From the NCBI GenBank assembly GCA_963855995.1, contig OY979723.1, positions 4,473,884 through 4,537,883 of the forward strand: DNA of 64,000 nt, in the 5' to 3' direction. The notes below the pieces were generated by a model. That model made no database searches. It was not told the origin of the DNA and saw nothing but the letters and a program-made list of their open reading frames with translations. The DNA comes from Muricea muricata (taxonomy: Eukaryota; Cnidaria; Anthozoa; Malacalcyonacea; Plexauridae). The position numbers were made by a program, and so were the translations under genes. Every line of letters begins with the position of its first letter. Position 1 is the first letter of the stretch. Below, one piece after another: positions 22,588-33,884 of this stretch.

Positions 22588-25526
22588 CTAAATGTAAATA
22601 TAAATATAGTTTGTTCTATCAAAATCGACTTTTTCTTTGGGGTATGTCCTTTGTTGCTGGTATGTGTGCAATTGTAGATGCAATGTTCGCTGGGTCACTA
22701 ATACATTCAGGGCCACATTCCGGGTTACATTCTCTGTATCATATAGTCTCCGATTAACTATCTTGGCCATCAGAATTGGAAAGTAACCATATCCCTTGTC
22801 GACTTTGATTGTCTTTATATCCCACTCCCTGGTCCTTTGGTTGTATCTTCGTGTTATCATTGACTTTTGGCATTGGCAAGATTTGCATGAAAATTCCAAT
22901 CTATTGCTGCCAAACGCTTTCGAGCTTTATACACTCTATCACTAATAAAATGGAATACTGTAATTATTGCAATAGAGTATTTGCACATTTTGCACATACG
23001 CAATGTTTTAATTAAAGCAGCATTACCTTACCTGAATGGCACTCGTTTTGGTGTGTACACCAAGCTGAAGCTTTTGGCACATTCTATCTCTCCATTGCGT
23101 GTGTCAAATTGACAAAGAAAAATTAAGATAAATGTGAACATAATATTACTGGTTTTATTCATCACACAGTTCAAGTCCTCTTGAACAATTTTTAATGATC
23201 TCTTCAAGCTTTCCACCTCCATGTTACTTGACACTAAGGCCCGTTTTCCACTAGGCGAATTTGTTCGCGCGAACAGACAAAAAAGTAGGAACGCTTCCTA
23301 CTTGTTCGCGGCGAATTTTTTCGCCAGCCAATTCTAACCAATCACGTTGCCGGATTCTTGTTTTCGCTTCGCGTCGCGCGAACAAATTCGCCTAGTGGAA
23401 AACGGGCTTAAGGCAACATGTCGTTTGTCAACAATTTGAACCTGCAAGATGTAATTTCGAACTAACTTCTGAAATATCTTCTTAATCTTCTTAATGATGA
23501 AATAACAGAGATTCTTTGCGCTGAAGCCGGGGGAATCACACTGGCCGTCACCACTGACTATGACATCCTGGCCTCAAAATTCATCCACTAACTGGCCTTT
23601 CATCCATCTCCACCACTCGTCCACTGCTGGCAATAGATACTCCCTTTGGATTCTAAAGTATGAAGATTTTGACACAAATACCAAATTCATGCTTTCAGCC
23701 AAACGTTTTACTTTTCCAAAGTTGTTCCCTGACAGCAACACAGCAGTGGATGTTATTCACATACGTTTGATTAACTTCGTGAGAGGAACCGAACCTGAAT
23801 GCATGCTCAGCCTGGCATGAAATGTTTTTGACTAATGTTGTACCAGTAAAGTGGTGTGTCACATTTTGAATGTTACTGCAACCAAGCGTTTTGCAACGTG
23901 TGGAAAACATATCAAGTAACATATCTAGAGAGCAAATAAAGCGTTTTTCTTCAACCATCTTGAGCTCTTCATTCAGGGCATACTTCTCATCGCCTCTACT
24001 GAATTTTGGGTGCGGACCAAACCCTAAACTGGTTTTGCTTCCTGAAGAAGTTCCACCAATATCATCTTCAGACTCAGAGTGGTCAAATTCTTCTTCATCT
24101 AGGTCATGAAGGTCAAAAGCATCATAACATCCCATATCATCACCCTCGTCTCTGTCGTTAAAAGTCAAAAACACATACAAAAATCCAATATTTTTTACAT
24201 AAACATATTACACTAAGAAAAAGTGTGATGCCAGATATAAATTATTAATTCCCAATAGATAAACATCAAGCATGGTCGACTTTTCAAAATGGATAAGAGA
24301 TTGCTTACTGGTACTCATTGTCATCAGGGTTTTCTTCTTCGTTTAAAACTTGAATTGCTGATGTAGTATGATCATGAAGTCTGTTAAAAAAACAGGCATA
24401 CAATAAATTTTGTTGTAGGCTGTCGTACATACCTGTGAAATCAGTATTCAAATAGCCTAGTATCTTATATTATTTTACAAGTCTAATTCACAATTAGAAC
24501 CCACTATTTACCCAATATTTTCTACTGAGATGATTTCTTCAGAATCACGATCTACTACTACTCTACACGATCATCCACGAAAATTGATGTGTTTCCTTCT
24601 CGATTTACTACGGAATCTTGCTACCAGCCAGACTATAAAATAGATGTTAAATCAATTAAACTAAAAAATTATTATATACAAATAATAAACCTAGTTCTTG
24701 TTTACCTTTCCTGAAATGATACGTCATATAGTATGCCCATCCGGTCACTAAGTGTCTCATGGTGAAAACCATCAAGTACTTGGCCTTGAGAGAATGCTGG
24801 TGACTCAATATGGGAGGGTGCTTCTGCACCAGAACATTTCCGTGGTGTAGATGTTCTTTGTTTTAAAAGTGTAAAATAGAATTTATCACAGACTATATAT
24901 TTTGTAAGTGCACAGCCAACATTTGTCCTGCAAAAATAATAAATGGCTTTCAATTGGACATTAAAACCAAACAAAACTATAGTAAAATCCTATGTTTTGG
25001 ATTAAATGTTAAAAATAGTATATGAGATGTCCTTCATCGTAACATAATATTCCCTTAATACCTTGAGAAACGTTTGTCTGTTCTTCTACCATGTGGCTTT
25101 CGTCTTTAGTGACATTTACAATTTCCTGTCGAGACAAGGCTGGTGTTGTGTTTCGTTCAATTCGTTGACGTTTTGGTCGGAGGATTCTAGCAGTAGACAA
25201 CACCCAAAAAATTATCCAAGTGTAATAAGTTTAACCACAGTTGTGTTTACCATTGCCGAGTAGAAAATCATAATTACAACTTACCTTCGACGAAATTCTA
25301 AGGACAACAAATGCGCCGCAAAATTGCTGTCACTTGAATTGTCGTGTCCTGTTTCAATTTTCGCCTTTTGCCATGAATTAAATATATTGACATTCAAATA
25401 TATTCTTTTATGATGATTCTCTAACGATTTCCTATAATCTTTTCGGCTTGGAAATGCCCTTTTCCGACCTGAATTTCGCCTAGCACCACCGTGCGCCATA
25501 TTAAATTCGAAACTTGAAAAGTTCAC
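22588..25526 (-). pseudogene. Kolobok-like transposase relic, copy 2
   Basis: Minus-strand exons: 25285-25526 (ATG 25499 or 25526; basic MAHGGARRNSGRKRAF start, then KRIYL and FAAHLLSLEFRRR), 25062-25186, about 24700-24870, about 24310-24385, and a long exon from about 24150. The long exon carries a zinc-ribbon-like region, GNNFGKVKRLAESMNL, the motif VSGDGQCDSPGFSAKN (probable catalytic Asp, about 23545-23505), VDKRHVAL and, past a MITE, SSNMEVESLKRS. The C-terminal block YKARKRLAAIDWNFHANL...WDIKTIKVDKGYGYFP ends at 22588. Lesions are an 8-bp deletion near 23741, a TGA before GQDVIV (about 23571), loss of the exon-3 acceptor (TTTTAA where copy 1 has TTTTAG), a disrupted small exon at 24545-24600, and the MITE. 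Confidence 0.65.
23238..23408. mobile_element. 171-bp PIF/Harbinger-type MITE
   Basis: Flanked by a 3-bp TAA/TTA duplication (23235-23237 and 23409-23411). Ends GGCCCGTTTTCCACTAGGCG and CGCCTAGTGGAAAACGGGCT; the arms continue through AATTTGTTCGCGCGAACA. The coding strand of the host transposase relic reads GCC-TTA, element, TTA-GTG, so one TTA is the original codon (VAL-VSS). TWA duplication plus GGCC...TTCCAC ends are typical of PIF/Harbinger. Confidence 0.9.
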
Positions 25527-26064
25527 CCAACCTTTTCAAGTTGACACATGCGCGGAACAGGATGCATAGCGGGTGGCACTGCTGCTTTAATCCTTTTTTA
25601 ACACTTTCCTTACATCTTTTAACTGACTAGTAATCAGGCTCTTAGTGACAAACTCCGTTGTAATAACGTCATGTGATAATTTTTGTATATGAGACCGTGT
25701 ATTATATCGAAACTTTAGTTTGTCTGATGATGATTTTGTAATAAACTAGAAATGTCACAAACTTATTCTTGTCTTGTTTTAATCCGTATCCCGGGTTTCA
25801 CTGTGGAAATCATTGGATTATGTTTTATGTTTTATATTTTATTCTTTATGTTTTATACTTTTTATAACGTTATTTGTTTACATTTTTAAAATTAAAACCG
25901 ATCGCCTGCTTTTCTCAAATCGCTTTGCCGAGAAAACACGGTAAAATTCGATTACATGGCAAAATGTTTGAAGTTTTGTTACATGTTGTCCCACCGCTAC
26001 CCGAGTTGTAATCGGCGCATATATAATTATTGTCTAAACTAGTAGTTTCAATAACAGTCGAACT

Positions 26065-29000
26065 TCAATAATAGCAGCCATAGAACTCCAGTCTCATGGT
26101 GATGTGTTCAGTCCAGCCGGTTGGATTAGCGCGAATGATTCTTGCTGTGATAGCAGGTGTAATGCTGTGGTGGACAATAGAATTTCCGTCATTGTTCCCC
26201 TTGAATACCTACAAAATAGGGGGAACTAAAAAACTTTTTTCAATCACTCCGCACAAGAGGTCGTGGTATTTATCTGATGAGCCTTTCATACTCTACCTTA
26301 CCTTGAGTACTCCTCGCGGTTTGTAGCCATGAAAATTTTGCTCATCGTTGCTGAAGGAAATGGTATAATCGGTTACAAACTCAAACCCAAGGCCCAAGTA
26401 TAATCCCTGAGTGCTTATTCCTGTGATGATCGTAGATCGTTCAAAGTCCACTTGTAGCCATTGATTAAGGTCTAATGTTTTCGCTGACCATGCTCCCGCG
26501 TTCAGTCTTGCACTCGATGGCGGTTTGGAAGAATACTGGCTTGATGCTGTTATTTGATCATCACGTATTTCACGACTTTCCATTCCCAGTGGCAGTGCAC
26601 CCGCACAATCTATAGCATATTCAAAACATTATTATTCAATAGTTATTATGTAATACTTGAAAAATGGCCAGTATGAAAACAACAACGCCAGTAAAAATCT
26701 CGGTGGGGATGTACGAATCTCACATACATAAACACAGAAATCATTCAAGAATAAAATTTTGCTAGTACAAATTGACCGTTGTGTTTTCATTATGTTCAGC
26801 ATCCACGTGGTCGTCCTGCTCAATGTCTGTCGACCACGTTAGTTATTTTCATATCATATCATGGGATATTCAATTGTAAACATTTTGTAAAAAATTGAAC
26901 GAACGTAGGTGTTGTATGCGGGCACAAGCTGTGCCAAAAGATTACAAACAACGGACGCGCTAAAGAAACATTTGCGCCGCTTTGCCGGCCAAGATCGGAA
27001 ACTTGTAATGCACTTGTCAACGCTATAACTTTAGAGGCGTTGGCATGATGTTATAAATAGAGATATATGTAGAAGTAAAAGGAGAGATTCACTTTGACAA
27101 TGTGATTGAGATTGAAGTATAGACTAGATAGAAAGAAAGCTTGACTGCCAAAGATTGTTATTTTAACGCAATTACGCATTATAATTATTGAAATAAAAGA
27201 TCGAAAAACCGAAAGATACAGTCCCTTGATTGTAAAACCAGCATGTGCAAACTTCCTTGATCGCGACTGTGGGTAAAGTTTGCGAAACCGAATGCATGTG
27301 CAATCCGAAATAAATAGAGGATATACACGGTGGCGCCAAGATATGAATGTTATTCTCGAATGGTGAAAACAGTATTTTACAAACGAGCGTAACGAGTGAA
27401 TAAAATATTATTTTTAAAGCTTTTGTGCACGGCTAGAGTTATTTTGTGATTTCCTGCAATCTGATTGGCCACAAGAGTGGGCGGCTTTTTACGATATCTT
27501 GGCTGGCGGGCCAAAAGAGCTTTTTGGGGACAACTTTTTTATTCACAAACTAGGGTATTTAAATTTTTTAAACAACTTAATGACAATGTAAAAGTAAAAA
27601 TGTTCTCCGATAAATGTTCAACAAGCCACAAAAACCTTCAATCCGGTAAATAACATATATATCTTTAAGCTTCTGTGTAATGTTCTTTTTATTATAATAG
27701 TCAGAAGTCGCAGCAAGCTAACAGAGAAGTAGAGAACATAGAAATCTCGCGAGAAAACACACCTGTTTTTCACGCGTTAACTATTTTCTCATATCTTCAC
27801 CAGGGAGAATATGGAAAATACGAGTGTTTTAGTTTACACGGTAAAACACTCGTAACCATATAATAAAATATTTTAGTCATAAAGAAATTATATACAAACT
27901 TGGTTGCTGTGGTGATTTGTTGATCTAAAAACAAGCCAAAAAAAATTAGATATAGTATTTCATGTTTTCTAGTTTAAAGCTGGGTGTTGGCCATATATTT
28001 TTTAATGTTTCATGTGAAAGAGCACGAAAAATTAAGACTATTAGTCGCTCAATGTAATCGTATCTTTCAGTTGCGAAGCTATAGCTATTCGCAAAAATGT
28101 AGCTATAATATATATAAATTGCTTTTTGATCAAATTTTGAGGCGTGAGTAGTTGGGTAAGTATGCTTAATAAATATAAAACCGAGCATAGCTCAGATATT
28201 GTTAACTCAAACTCAATAAACGGTTGCACAGGGACATTATAAGCATCAAAACGCATAAAAAAACATTTCACGTTCCACTTAATACTTTTGTTAGCCTACA
28301 TTGTATAATATAACAAAGGCAACCGGTATGTAAATGAATTATAGCGAAGGGCCGACCCTATTTTTGTCAACAAATCTGATCTCTTACTATGAGAGAGCTA
28401 ATCAGATTACAGAATACTTACTTATTAACATTAATAGTCTGTATGATGAATAAATAAATTTAGCTGAAGAGCCGAATTCGAAGTATCTCTTATATCGCAC
28501 GTTTTCGACGTTAACAGATTTACTTAATTTTTGCTGTTTTGCGACTTTAACTAGCTAAGTCAATGTTTTTTTAGAATTTATTTACAAATTTCATATAATT
28601 ATTACTCAAGGTGATATATATATATATCCCCACACTTAACTTATTTATTCATGATACCCCTCACAGTTCCCTAAATTGCATGCAAGAAATATATTGCAAT
28701 TTGAATTTTTCAACAAATATGTTTTATTTTCCCTACCAATTTCAAATTTTGATAAAATCTCCACTTTCCTTTCGCGTTTCCTTCATGATCTCTTCCTCGG
28801 GTTTTATTAGTTAGTTGGCAGTTTACAGCATATTTAATTGACTCAGTAGGTTTGTAGTTGAAACCGACACATGTTGATTTCTGAAGACAAATCAAGAAAC
28901 ATTCAACTTGGGAATTAACTGCGTGACTGGATATAATATCTCCATCTGGCAATGTGTCACCTGTTGTATAAAAAGAATATGGTAATATTGTATTTAGTGG

Positions 29001-30148
29001 GTATGACTAAACATTGTCTCAATATAAATGCATTTGTCAACAATATAGCCTCCTGAATTTTGTCTTCTCGCCCCTAGGGATTAAACTACTGCAAAACCGG
29101 CGAGCTATGTGTCTAAAGAACATTTGCAATGTAAAGACATTTTAAGTCACTAATTCAGGCCGATCTAACGCCATTCAATGCCTGCAAATATACACTTGTT
29201 TTGTAAATTTTAAGCTATCATTTTGTTTTTGTTGAAAAATTGCGTTGACTACTTTACTACACTTAATAAAGACGACAGTTTTCATCTAACGGCAGGGACA
29301 GAGGCAGTATACCGAGAGATAGCTGTACTTCAACGGTATTTTTTACTCCCTTTCAATATTTTTTTAGTTTTGTTGCAGTTAAAATTTCTGGTGTGAATAT
29401 TACATTCAATATGCAGTGTTAAATGTGGGAAATAAGACTGCTCCTGCCAGTTTTAAATTGTGGCAGCACCATTCGTTTCAAGAAATGAATACGATGTAAT
29501 TGATCATCCGTCCCATTTTTGCAAGAATGCTCAGTAAAAGAGACTGGTAAAGTGTGGGTAATTTCACAACTTAGAACACGCGCAGTCGGAGCTAAATTAA
29601 AAAGATCATATAATCAGATCAAAGTAGCTTGTTTGAAACAAGATCCTTTATAAAATTTCCTTATCATTTTCTGTTGTCAAATCTATCCTTTTTTTGAAAT
29701 AGCTAAAGCTTAACCTAAGATCCTAAATCTGCCTCTATCAACAATGGCTAGCGATGTGTAGCTACAAATGCACGAGAGATGTTAATTAAGCGCGCTTATA
29801 GTTAACGCCATACTTGCAAAATTTCTGCTGAAGATGAGTCAAATGACTCGAAATAACAGTATTTAATTGTGTAAAGTCTAATTATGCACACTTTATTCGG
29901 AATTATTTTAGTCTTATATTTGCTGAAACTATCGGCCGGTAAAGGATTATGTTAATTAAAACTTAACAATACAGATATAGTACCTTTGCTAAAATAATCC
30001 ATGGCGTTTTCTTAACAGCACCTTTGATCGACTTACCGTTACTTGGCACTTTTGTGAAGTATTTTTTGATTTCCCTGCATTGACCAACGGCGATGAAGGA
30101 GGCAAAGAATATCAACACGGATGATATTAGCATCGTATTCTTTATCAT
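26065..30148 (-). CDS. Secreted apple (PAN) + F5/8C discoidin-domain protein, copy 2
   Basis: Exons 30037-30148 (signal peptide, MIKNTMLISSVLIFFASFIA, cleavage near GQC), 28737-28960 (apple; EC-x3-CL-x4-CVGFNY...NCQL), 26302-26609 and 26065-26208 (complete F5/8C domain, with WLQVDF, YTISFSNDEQNF and the C-terminal RLEFYGCYY). Exons 2-4 have exactly the lengths of their copy-1 counterparts (224, 308 and 144 nt); exon 1 is 18 nt shorter, removing six residues after the signal peptide. All junctions are GT-AG. As in copy 1, exon 2 ends in phase 0 and exon 3 needs one more base. No internal stop, so it is probably functional. A TTAA MITE begins 138 bp upstream of the ATG. Confidence 0.85.
26890..27285. 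mobile_element. Candidate solo LTR inserted in discoidin intron (copy 2)
   Basis: Absent from copy 1, where the flanks join directly (TTTTGTTAATCCGTATGCATG at about 3930). It contains a TATA-like GTTATAAATAGAGATATATG (27050-27070) and an AATAAAAGATCG poly(A)-signal-like stretch (about 27191), an order expected in an LTR promoter/terminator unit. TG...CA ends and a target duplication could not be fixed, so this remains tentative. Confidence 0.35.
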
Positions 30149-30285
30149 ATAGCTAGTCTTAGTAAATATGTTTAGTTGACGGAGAGGAATGCTTGAAACC
30201 CGTATACAGTATTGATGTGGCAGCAATGAGGGACACCTGTAAAAACAATATGTTCATCGACGACAAAATACTCACTTCCACTTAA

Positions 30286-30623
30286 AGCCAAACCGGATGC
30301 TCTTTTGTGGGCAATATTGCAACATTGCGATGCAATGTTGCAATATTGATGTGCAAGTTGCTCGGAGCACATTGGTCAAACTTTACTCTAGTTTTTAATG
30401 TTTATTACAAAATTGAAGGTAAATTTGTTCCACAAGTCTGCAATATATGTATATTTAACTTTTAAATAAGTTCTAAACGCCATTTCGCCAGTAAGCCGAT
30501 TGGAAAGCGAGTATATGTTTACAATTATGATTGCAAATTCCTTCGAGCAATTTGCAGATCAATATTGCAACATTGCATCGCAATATTGCAAATATTGCTC
30601 GCAAAAGAACATCCGGTTTGGCT
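30286..30623. mobile_element. 338-bp MITE with TTAA duplication, upstream of discoidin gene copy 2
   Basis: Left duplication TTAA (30282-30285), right CTAA (30624-30627, one substitution). Terminal inverted repeats of about 90 bp start AGCCAAACCGGATG and contain GCAATATTGCAA repeats. Copy 1 has the empty site CCACTTAAAATCTCAAATAC at about 8360-8380. Confidence 0.88.
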
Positions 30624-31009
30624 CTAAAATCTCAAATATGCACTTTTACAACGGTTTCAATAACACCTGCGTATCTCAACAACTTTTAAAATCCGAGAAA
30701 TTCAGCGTAAAGGGAAATGGCAACATATATTTTACCCTTAATTGAAAGCACGTTTCCTAAAGTACTCTGAATTTATAAACTTACGTAATCATATGTTAGT
30801 GTCCACGAGCAAATACAACTTCTTTTTGACAACATTAAACATTTGCCCGCGCCATCTTGAATTGTATTGCCATATCGCTTCCAAGAATCAAACTGATTTA
30901 TATTTAAATTAACAACTGAAAAGGATATGTGTGTGTATGGTTATAAACAAATGTTCTCTTGCTAAACCTCAAGCTGCGTCTGCGTTGGAAATTGAACTTT
31001 CCACATGGG

Positions 31010-31742
31010 AAATCGACATTTTGCTTCGTATCAGAAACATGGTTAAGTAATAAGATACCTTCAAGTCAAATATGTCCTAAAAATTAGAGTATTGTAAGAA
31101 AAGATCGAGGTGCTTCTCGGAAAGGAGGAGGTGTTGCTATAATTCATCGAAATGATTGGGAATGTAAACTTCTGAACTTTCAAAATAATTTAGAATGTAT
31201 TTGGTGTAAAATTAAGACAGTAAACAGCAAGTACTATGTTGCCTCATTGTATCATCCCCCTAATCCTATCTATCATGAAAGTGAACTGATAAATCACTAA
31301 TCAGAGTGTGGAGAAAATCCTTTAGTTGGAATCAAATGCCAGGATCATTGTTGCAGAAGATGAAAGTTTTTAAAGAGTTTGTAAAAACCGATCATTTGGC
31401 AATCATTGTAACCACACGGGTTGCTGTCTACTTTAGAGACGCAAGAGCATCAGAAGTTTGCAATGAAACGAGAACTGGAGGCACAAGATTAGAGTCGGAT
31501 GGACTGTTGCATTATTGAATAATATCTTCACCTCTGTATTCAATAATTTGGTTTTCTATTGATTAAAGTTAAACTATCTAAGCGAGATCCCCATATATGG
31601 CTCCTTCAGTGAAAAATTTGTGCTTAATACGTCACAAAAGTATTCGGAAAGGAGATAACGAACGACTACAAAACAGAATTAACACACTTATCCGTGAAAA
31701 CATGGTGACAGCAGTTAAGAATGAGAATAGGAAAAATTCATC
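31010..31742 (+). pseudogene. LINE endonuclease/linker fragment, copy 2
   Basis: Paralogue of 8764-11935: GASRKGGGVAIIHRNDWECK (about 31108-31165), YYVASLYHPPNPIYHESE (31230-31285), VKTDHLAIIVTTRVA (31380-31425) and VKNLCLIRHKSIRKGDNERL (31605-31665). Several frameshifts and a deletion relative to copy 1. It is free of the TTAA MITE and of the nested hAT insertion, so those inserted after the duplication. Confidence 0.7.
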
Positions 31743-32254
31743 GGGATTGACTACCTCACGGGCGTTCTTTGTGGGTGACGTCATACATTTGGCATGCGGT
31801 TGTTTATACAATTTGTTATTTCTTCGTTAATAATCGCAACGTGTTCGTATTGGGACTATTCTCACTCACTGGGACTGTATCTACTTCACCAGAACGTAGC
31901 ACGACAATCATTACTCGCCCTTCGGGCTCGCGCTTTTGCTAAATTTGGTGAAGTAGATACAGTCCTAGTGAGTGGGAATAGTCTTAAATATACTACATTT
32001 TGCTAGTAAAGTTTAATATAGCAAAACAGAACGCTTACGTCCAAGTCCACTGTGACATATTTGCTACTTTGCTAGTGATATGAGTATGGGGATACAAAAA
32101 ACACGAAGGTACCCATATCACTGTGACACCGTTTTGCCATCCCAATACGAGCACGCTACGATTATTTACGAAGAAATAACGAATTTGTGTGAACAACCGC
32201 ATGCCAAAACTATTGACGTCACCCACAAAGAACGCCCGTGAGGTAGTCAACCCC
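31743..32254. mobile_element. 512-bp Mutator-like MITE carrying a nested palindrome
   Basis: Inverted termini of about 113 bp (31743-31855 and 32142-32254), starting GGGATTGACTACCTCACGGG with the complement at the other end. Flanks AAATTCATC and AAATAACATC correspond to the single AAATACATC of copy 1 (about 11915-11925), pointing to a 9-bp duplication with later mutations. An inner inverted repeat (31852-31890 against 31946-31983, GTATCTACTTCACCA) looks like a second insertion. No coding capacity. Confidence 0.75.
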
Positions 32255-32261
32255 AAATAAC

Positions 32262-32410
32262 ATCAGGCTCGAAGATTTAATTTCTGGCTGTATTCGATGT
32301 GCCCCAGAACCTATATGTGAAATTGCGTTAAAATTCAACGAGAAATTACAAATATTTTCTTCAAATTCTGTGATAATGATATTAGCTAATATGGGAACAA
32401 GAGATGAACC
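32262..32410 (-). pseudogene. Penelope-like RT fragment (GSSL...ILANII block), copy 2
   Basis: Minus-strand frame GSSLVPILANIIITEFEENI at about 32407-32348, the RT core following the fingers region. Paralogue of 11935-12085. It is cut at about 32410 by the copy-2-specific segment carrying the P2RX7_C-like frame. Confidence 0.6.
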
Positions 32411-32413
32411 ATC

Positions 32414-32735
32414 AAAACAGGAGAGATATTACAGGCAGGAGAGATATTACCCCATCAATTTGAGCCGGAGCCGTCGACGAAAACAGGCGATGCTAGCGAC
32501 GACAATGATACTGATCAAAGTGATGTTACAACATCATCTGACGAGGATGTTGACCACGAGCTTGAAAGAGGCAAAAGAGCAAATGACTGGCGCCTTTTAG
32601 ATCTTAGTTGGTGTAAATGCGGTCGTTGTCCATTATCCACAAAGGCTGTTGAATGTTTTTGTTGCCACAAGAAGGCGCTCGAGTACGACGAGTACAAAGT
32701 GCAAACCGCGCGATACAATTACATGCAGTATTTGT
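32414..32735 (+). CDS. P2X7 C-terminal-like (P2RX7_C) domain, N-terminal exon
   Basis: Uninterrupted frame: LPHQFEPEPSTKTGDASDDN, an acidic linker, ERGKRANDWRLLDLSWCKCG, then RCPLSTKAVECFCCHKKALE. WCKCG-x-C...EC-x-CC is the zinc-ligand start of the P2RX7_C fold. The second half of the domain (HGYLGKGNRR-like) was not found downstream to 33.9 kb. Present only in copy 2, so it was brought by an insertion. It is either an exon of a mobile gene or a truncated relic. Confidence 0.55.
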
Positions 32736-32929
32736 CGCCAACATTGTACTATAAATTTTTCATGATTGAATATGTAAAGAATATGTACATAAGTATTCCC
32801 GCAATACAACATGTCATTTGTAATACATGCTATTGCAACACTGGTCCGACACTGGTCCGTGTCTGGGAGCAAGTTTTCGTAAGATTATTGTCAAACGCTA
32901 TACTTGCGAATATATTTAAAATTTGTTAA

Positions 32930-33880
32930 AACTTACCCTCATTAACTTGTATCATTTCAAAATTACACCGATTCTTCCATGCAATGGTTGTTGTTAGTGA
33001 AGAAGTAAAGCTTATATTCAAGTGCTTTTGTACTGAAAATTTCGATTGAACACATGAAATAGAAGCTTATTTACAAGCACTTTTATACTGTCGGGAATTT
33101 CCGTACGAACACGCTATTGACACTATTCTCACGCTATTCGCAGTGAATTGAGTGCATATAGTTGTGAAATATAGCTCTTTAAAAAAACTTTTCGAAGCGA
33201 TTCTGCTGGTACAATTGCAAAGAGCCAAACCGTGGAAAAAGCGGAGATATTTTTAATGAAATGTAACTGTTTACAATGTATGTTTATTCAGACAATGAAA
33301 TTTACCGATATTTTACAATATATCACATTTCATATAGTCTAAACGGCCGTACATCGGCTGCATTACACTGTATAAAAAGCCAAATTAAAAAAACATTTTG
33401 ATAAAGCTTTAAATGCTGATTCGAATGCTGGTATTTGTTTTCTTTTGCGTTGCGTAAGAACCGAGCTATGCCACGGCAAAGTCATCGTTTATTGAAGAGT
33501 CTAATGACAGGAAAGGGTTTTAACAGATGAAATACGCGCGTTTATTGCAAATATTTTTAAAAGTATGACCGCAAGACAATGGGGTAGAGCTGTTGTACAA
33601 TTATCCAATTCGATTTCCCCGTTATTTTTCATTTCAGCGAAATATTCATGCCACAAGTTGTGAAGTCAATAATAATCAATATTGTCTGATTTCCCGAACC
33701 CATCTCATGTCGTCACAAATGTATGCAAGCATAAATTAGCATACGCGCATTTTTTTCAAAATGGCGGACGACTGTTTAACATTTTCACAATTATTCGCAA
33801 GACCTAAACGCGACAAACGCACAAAAACTAAAAATTAAGTATTCCGTAGGTAAGTTTAATGGACATAAGAAATAAAAATT
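32930..33880. other. Non-coding stretch, no recognisable feature
   Basis: Part of the 1.5-kb copy-2-specific insertion. AT-rich, with a short local duplication (AGCTTATATTCAAGTGCTTT near 33009 and AAGCTTATTTACAAGCACTT near 33064). No domain, RNA gene or inverted termini seen. Confidence 0.5.
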
Positions 33881-33884
33881 TTCG

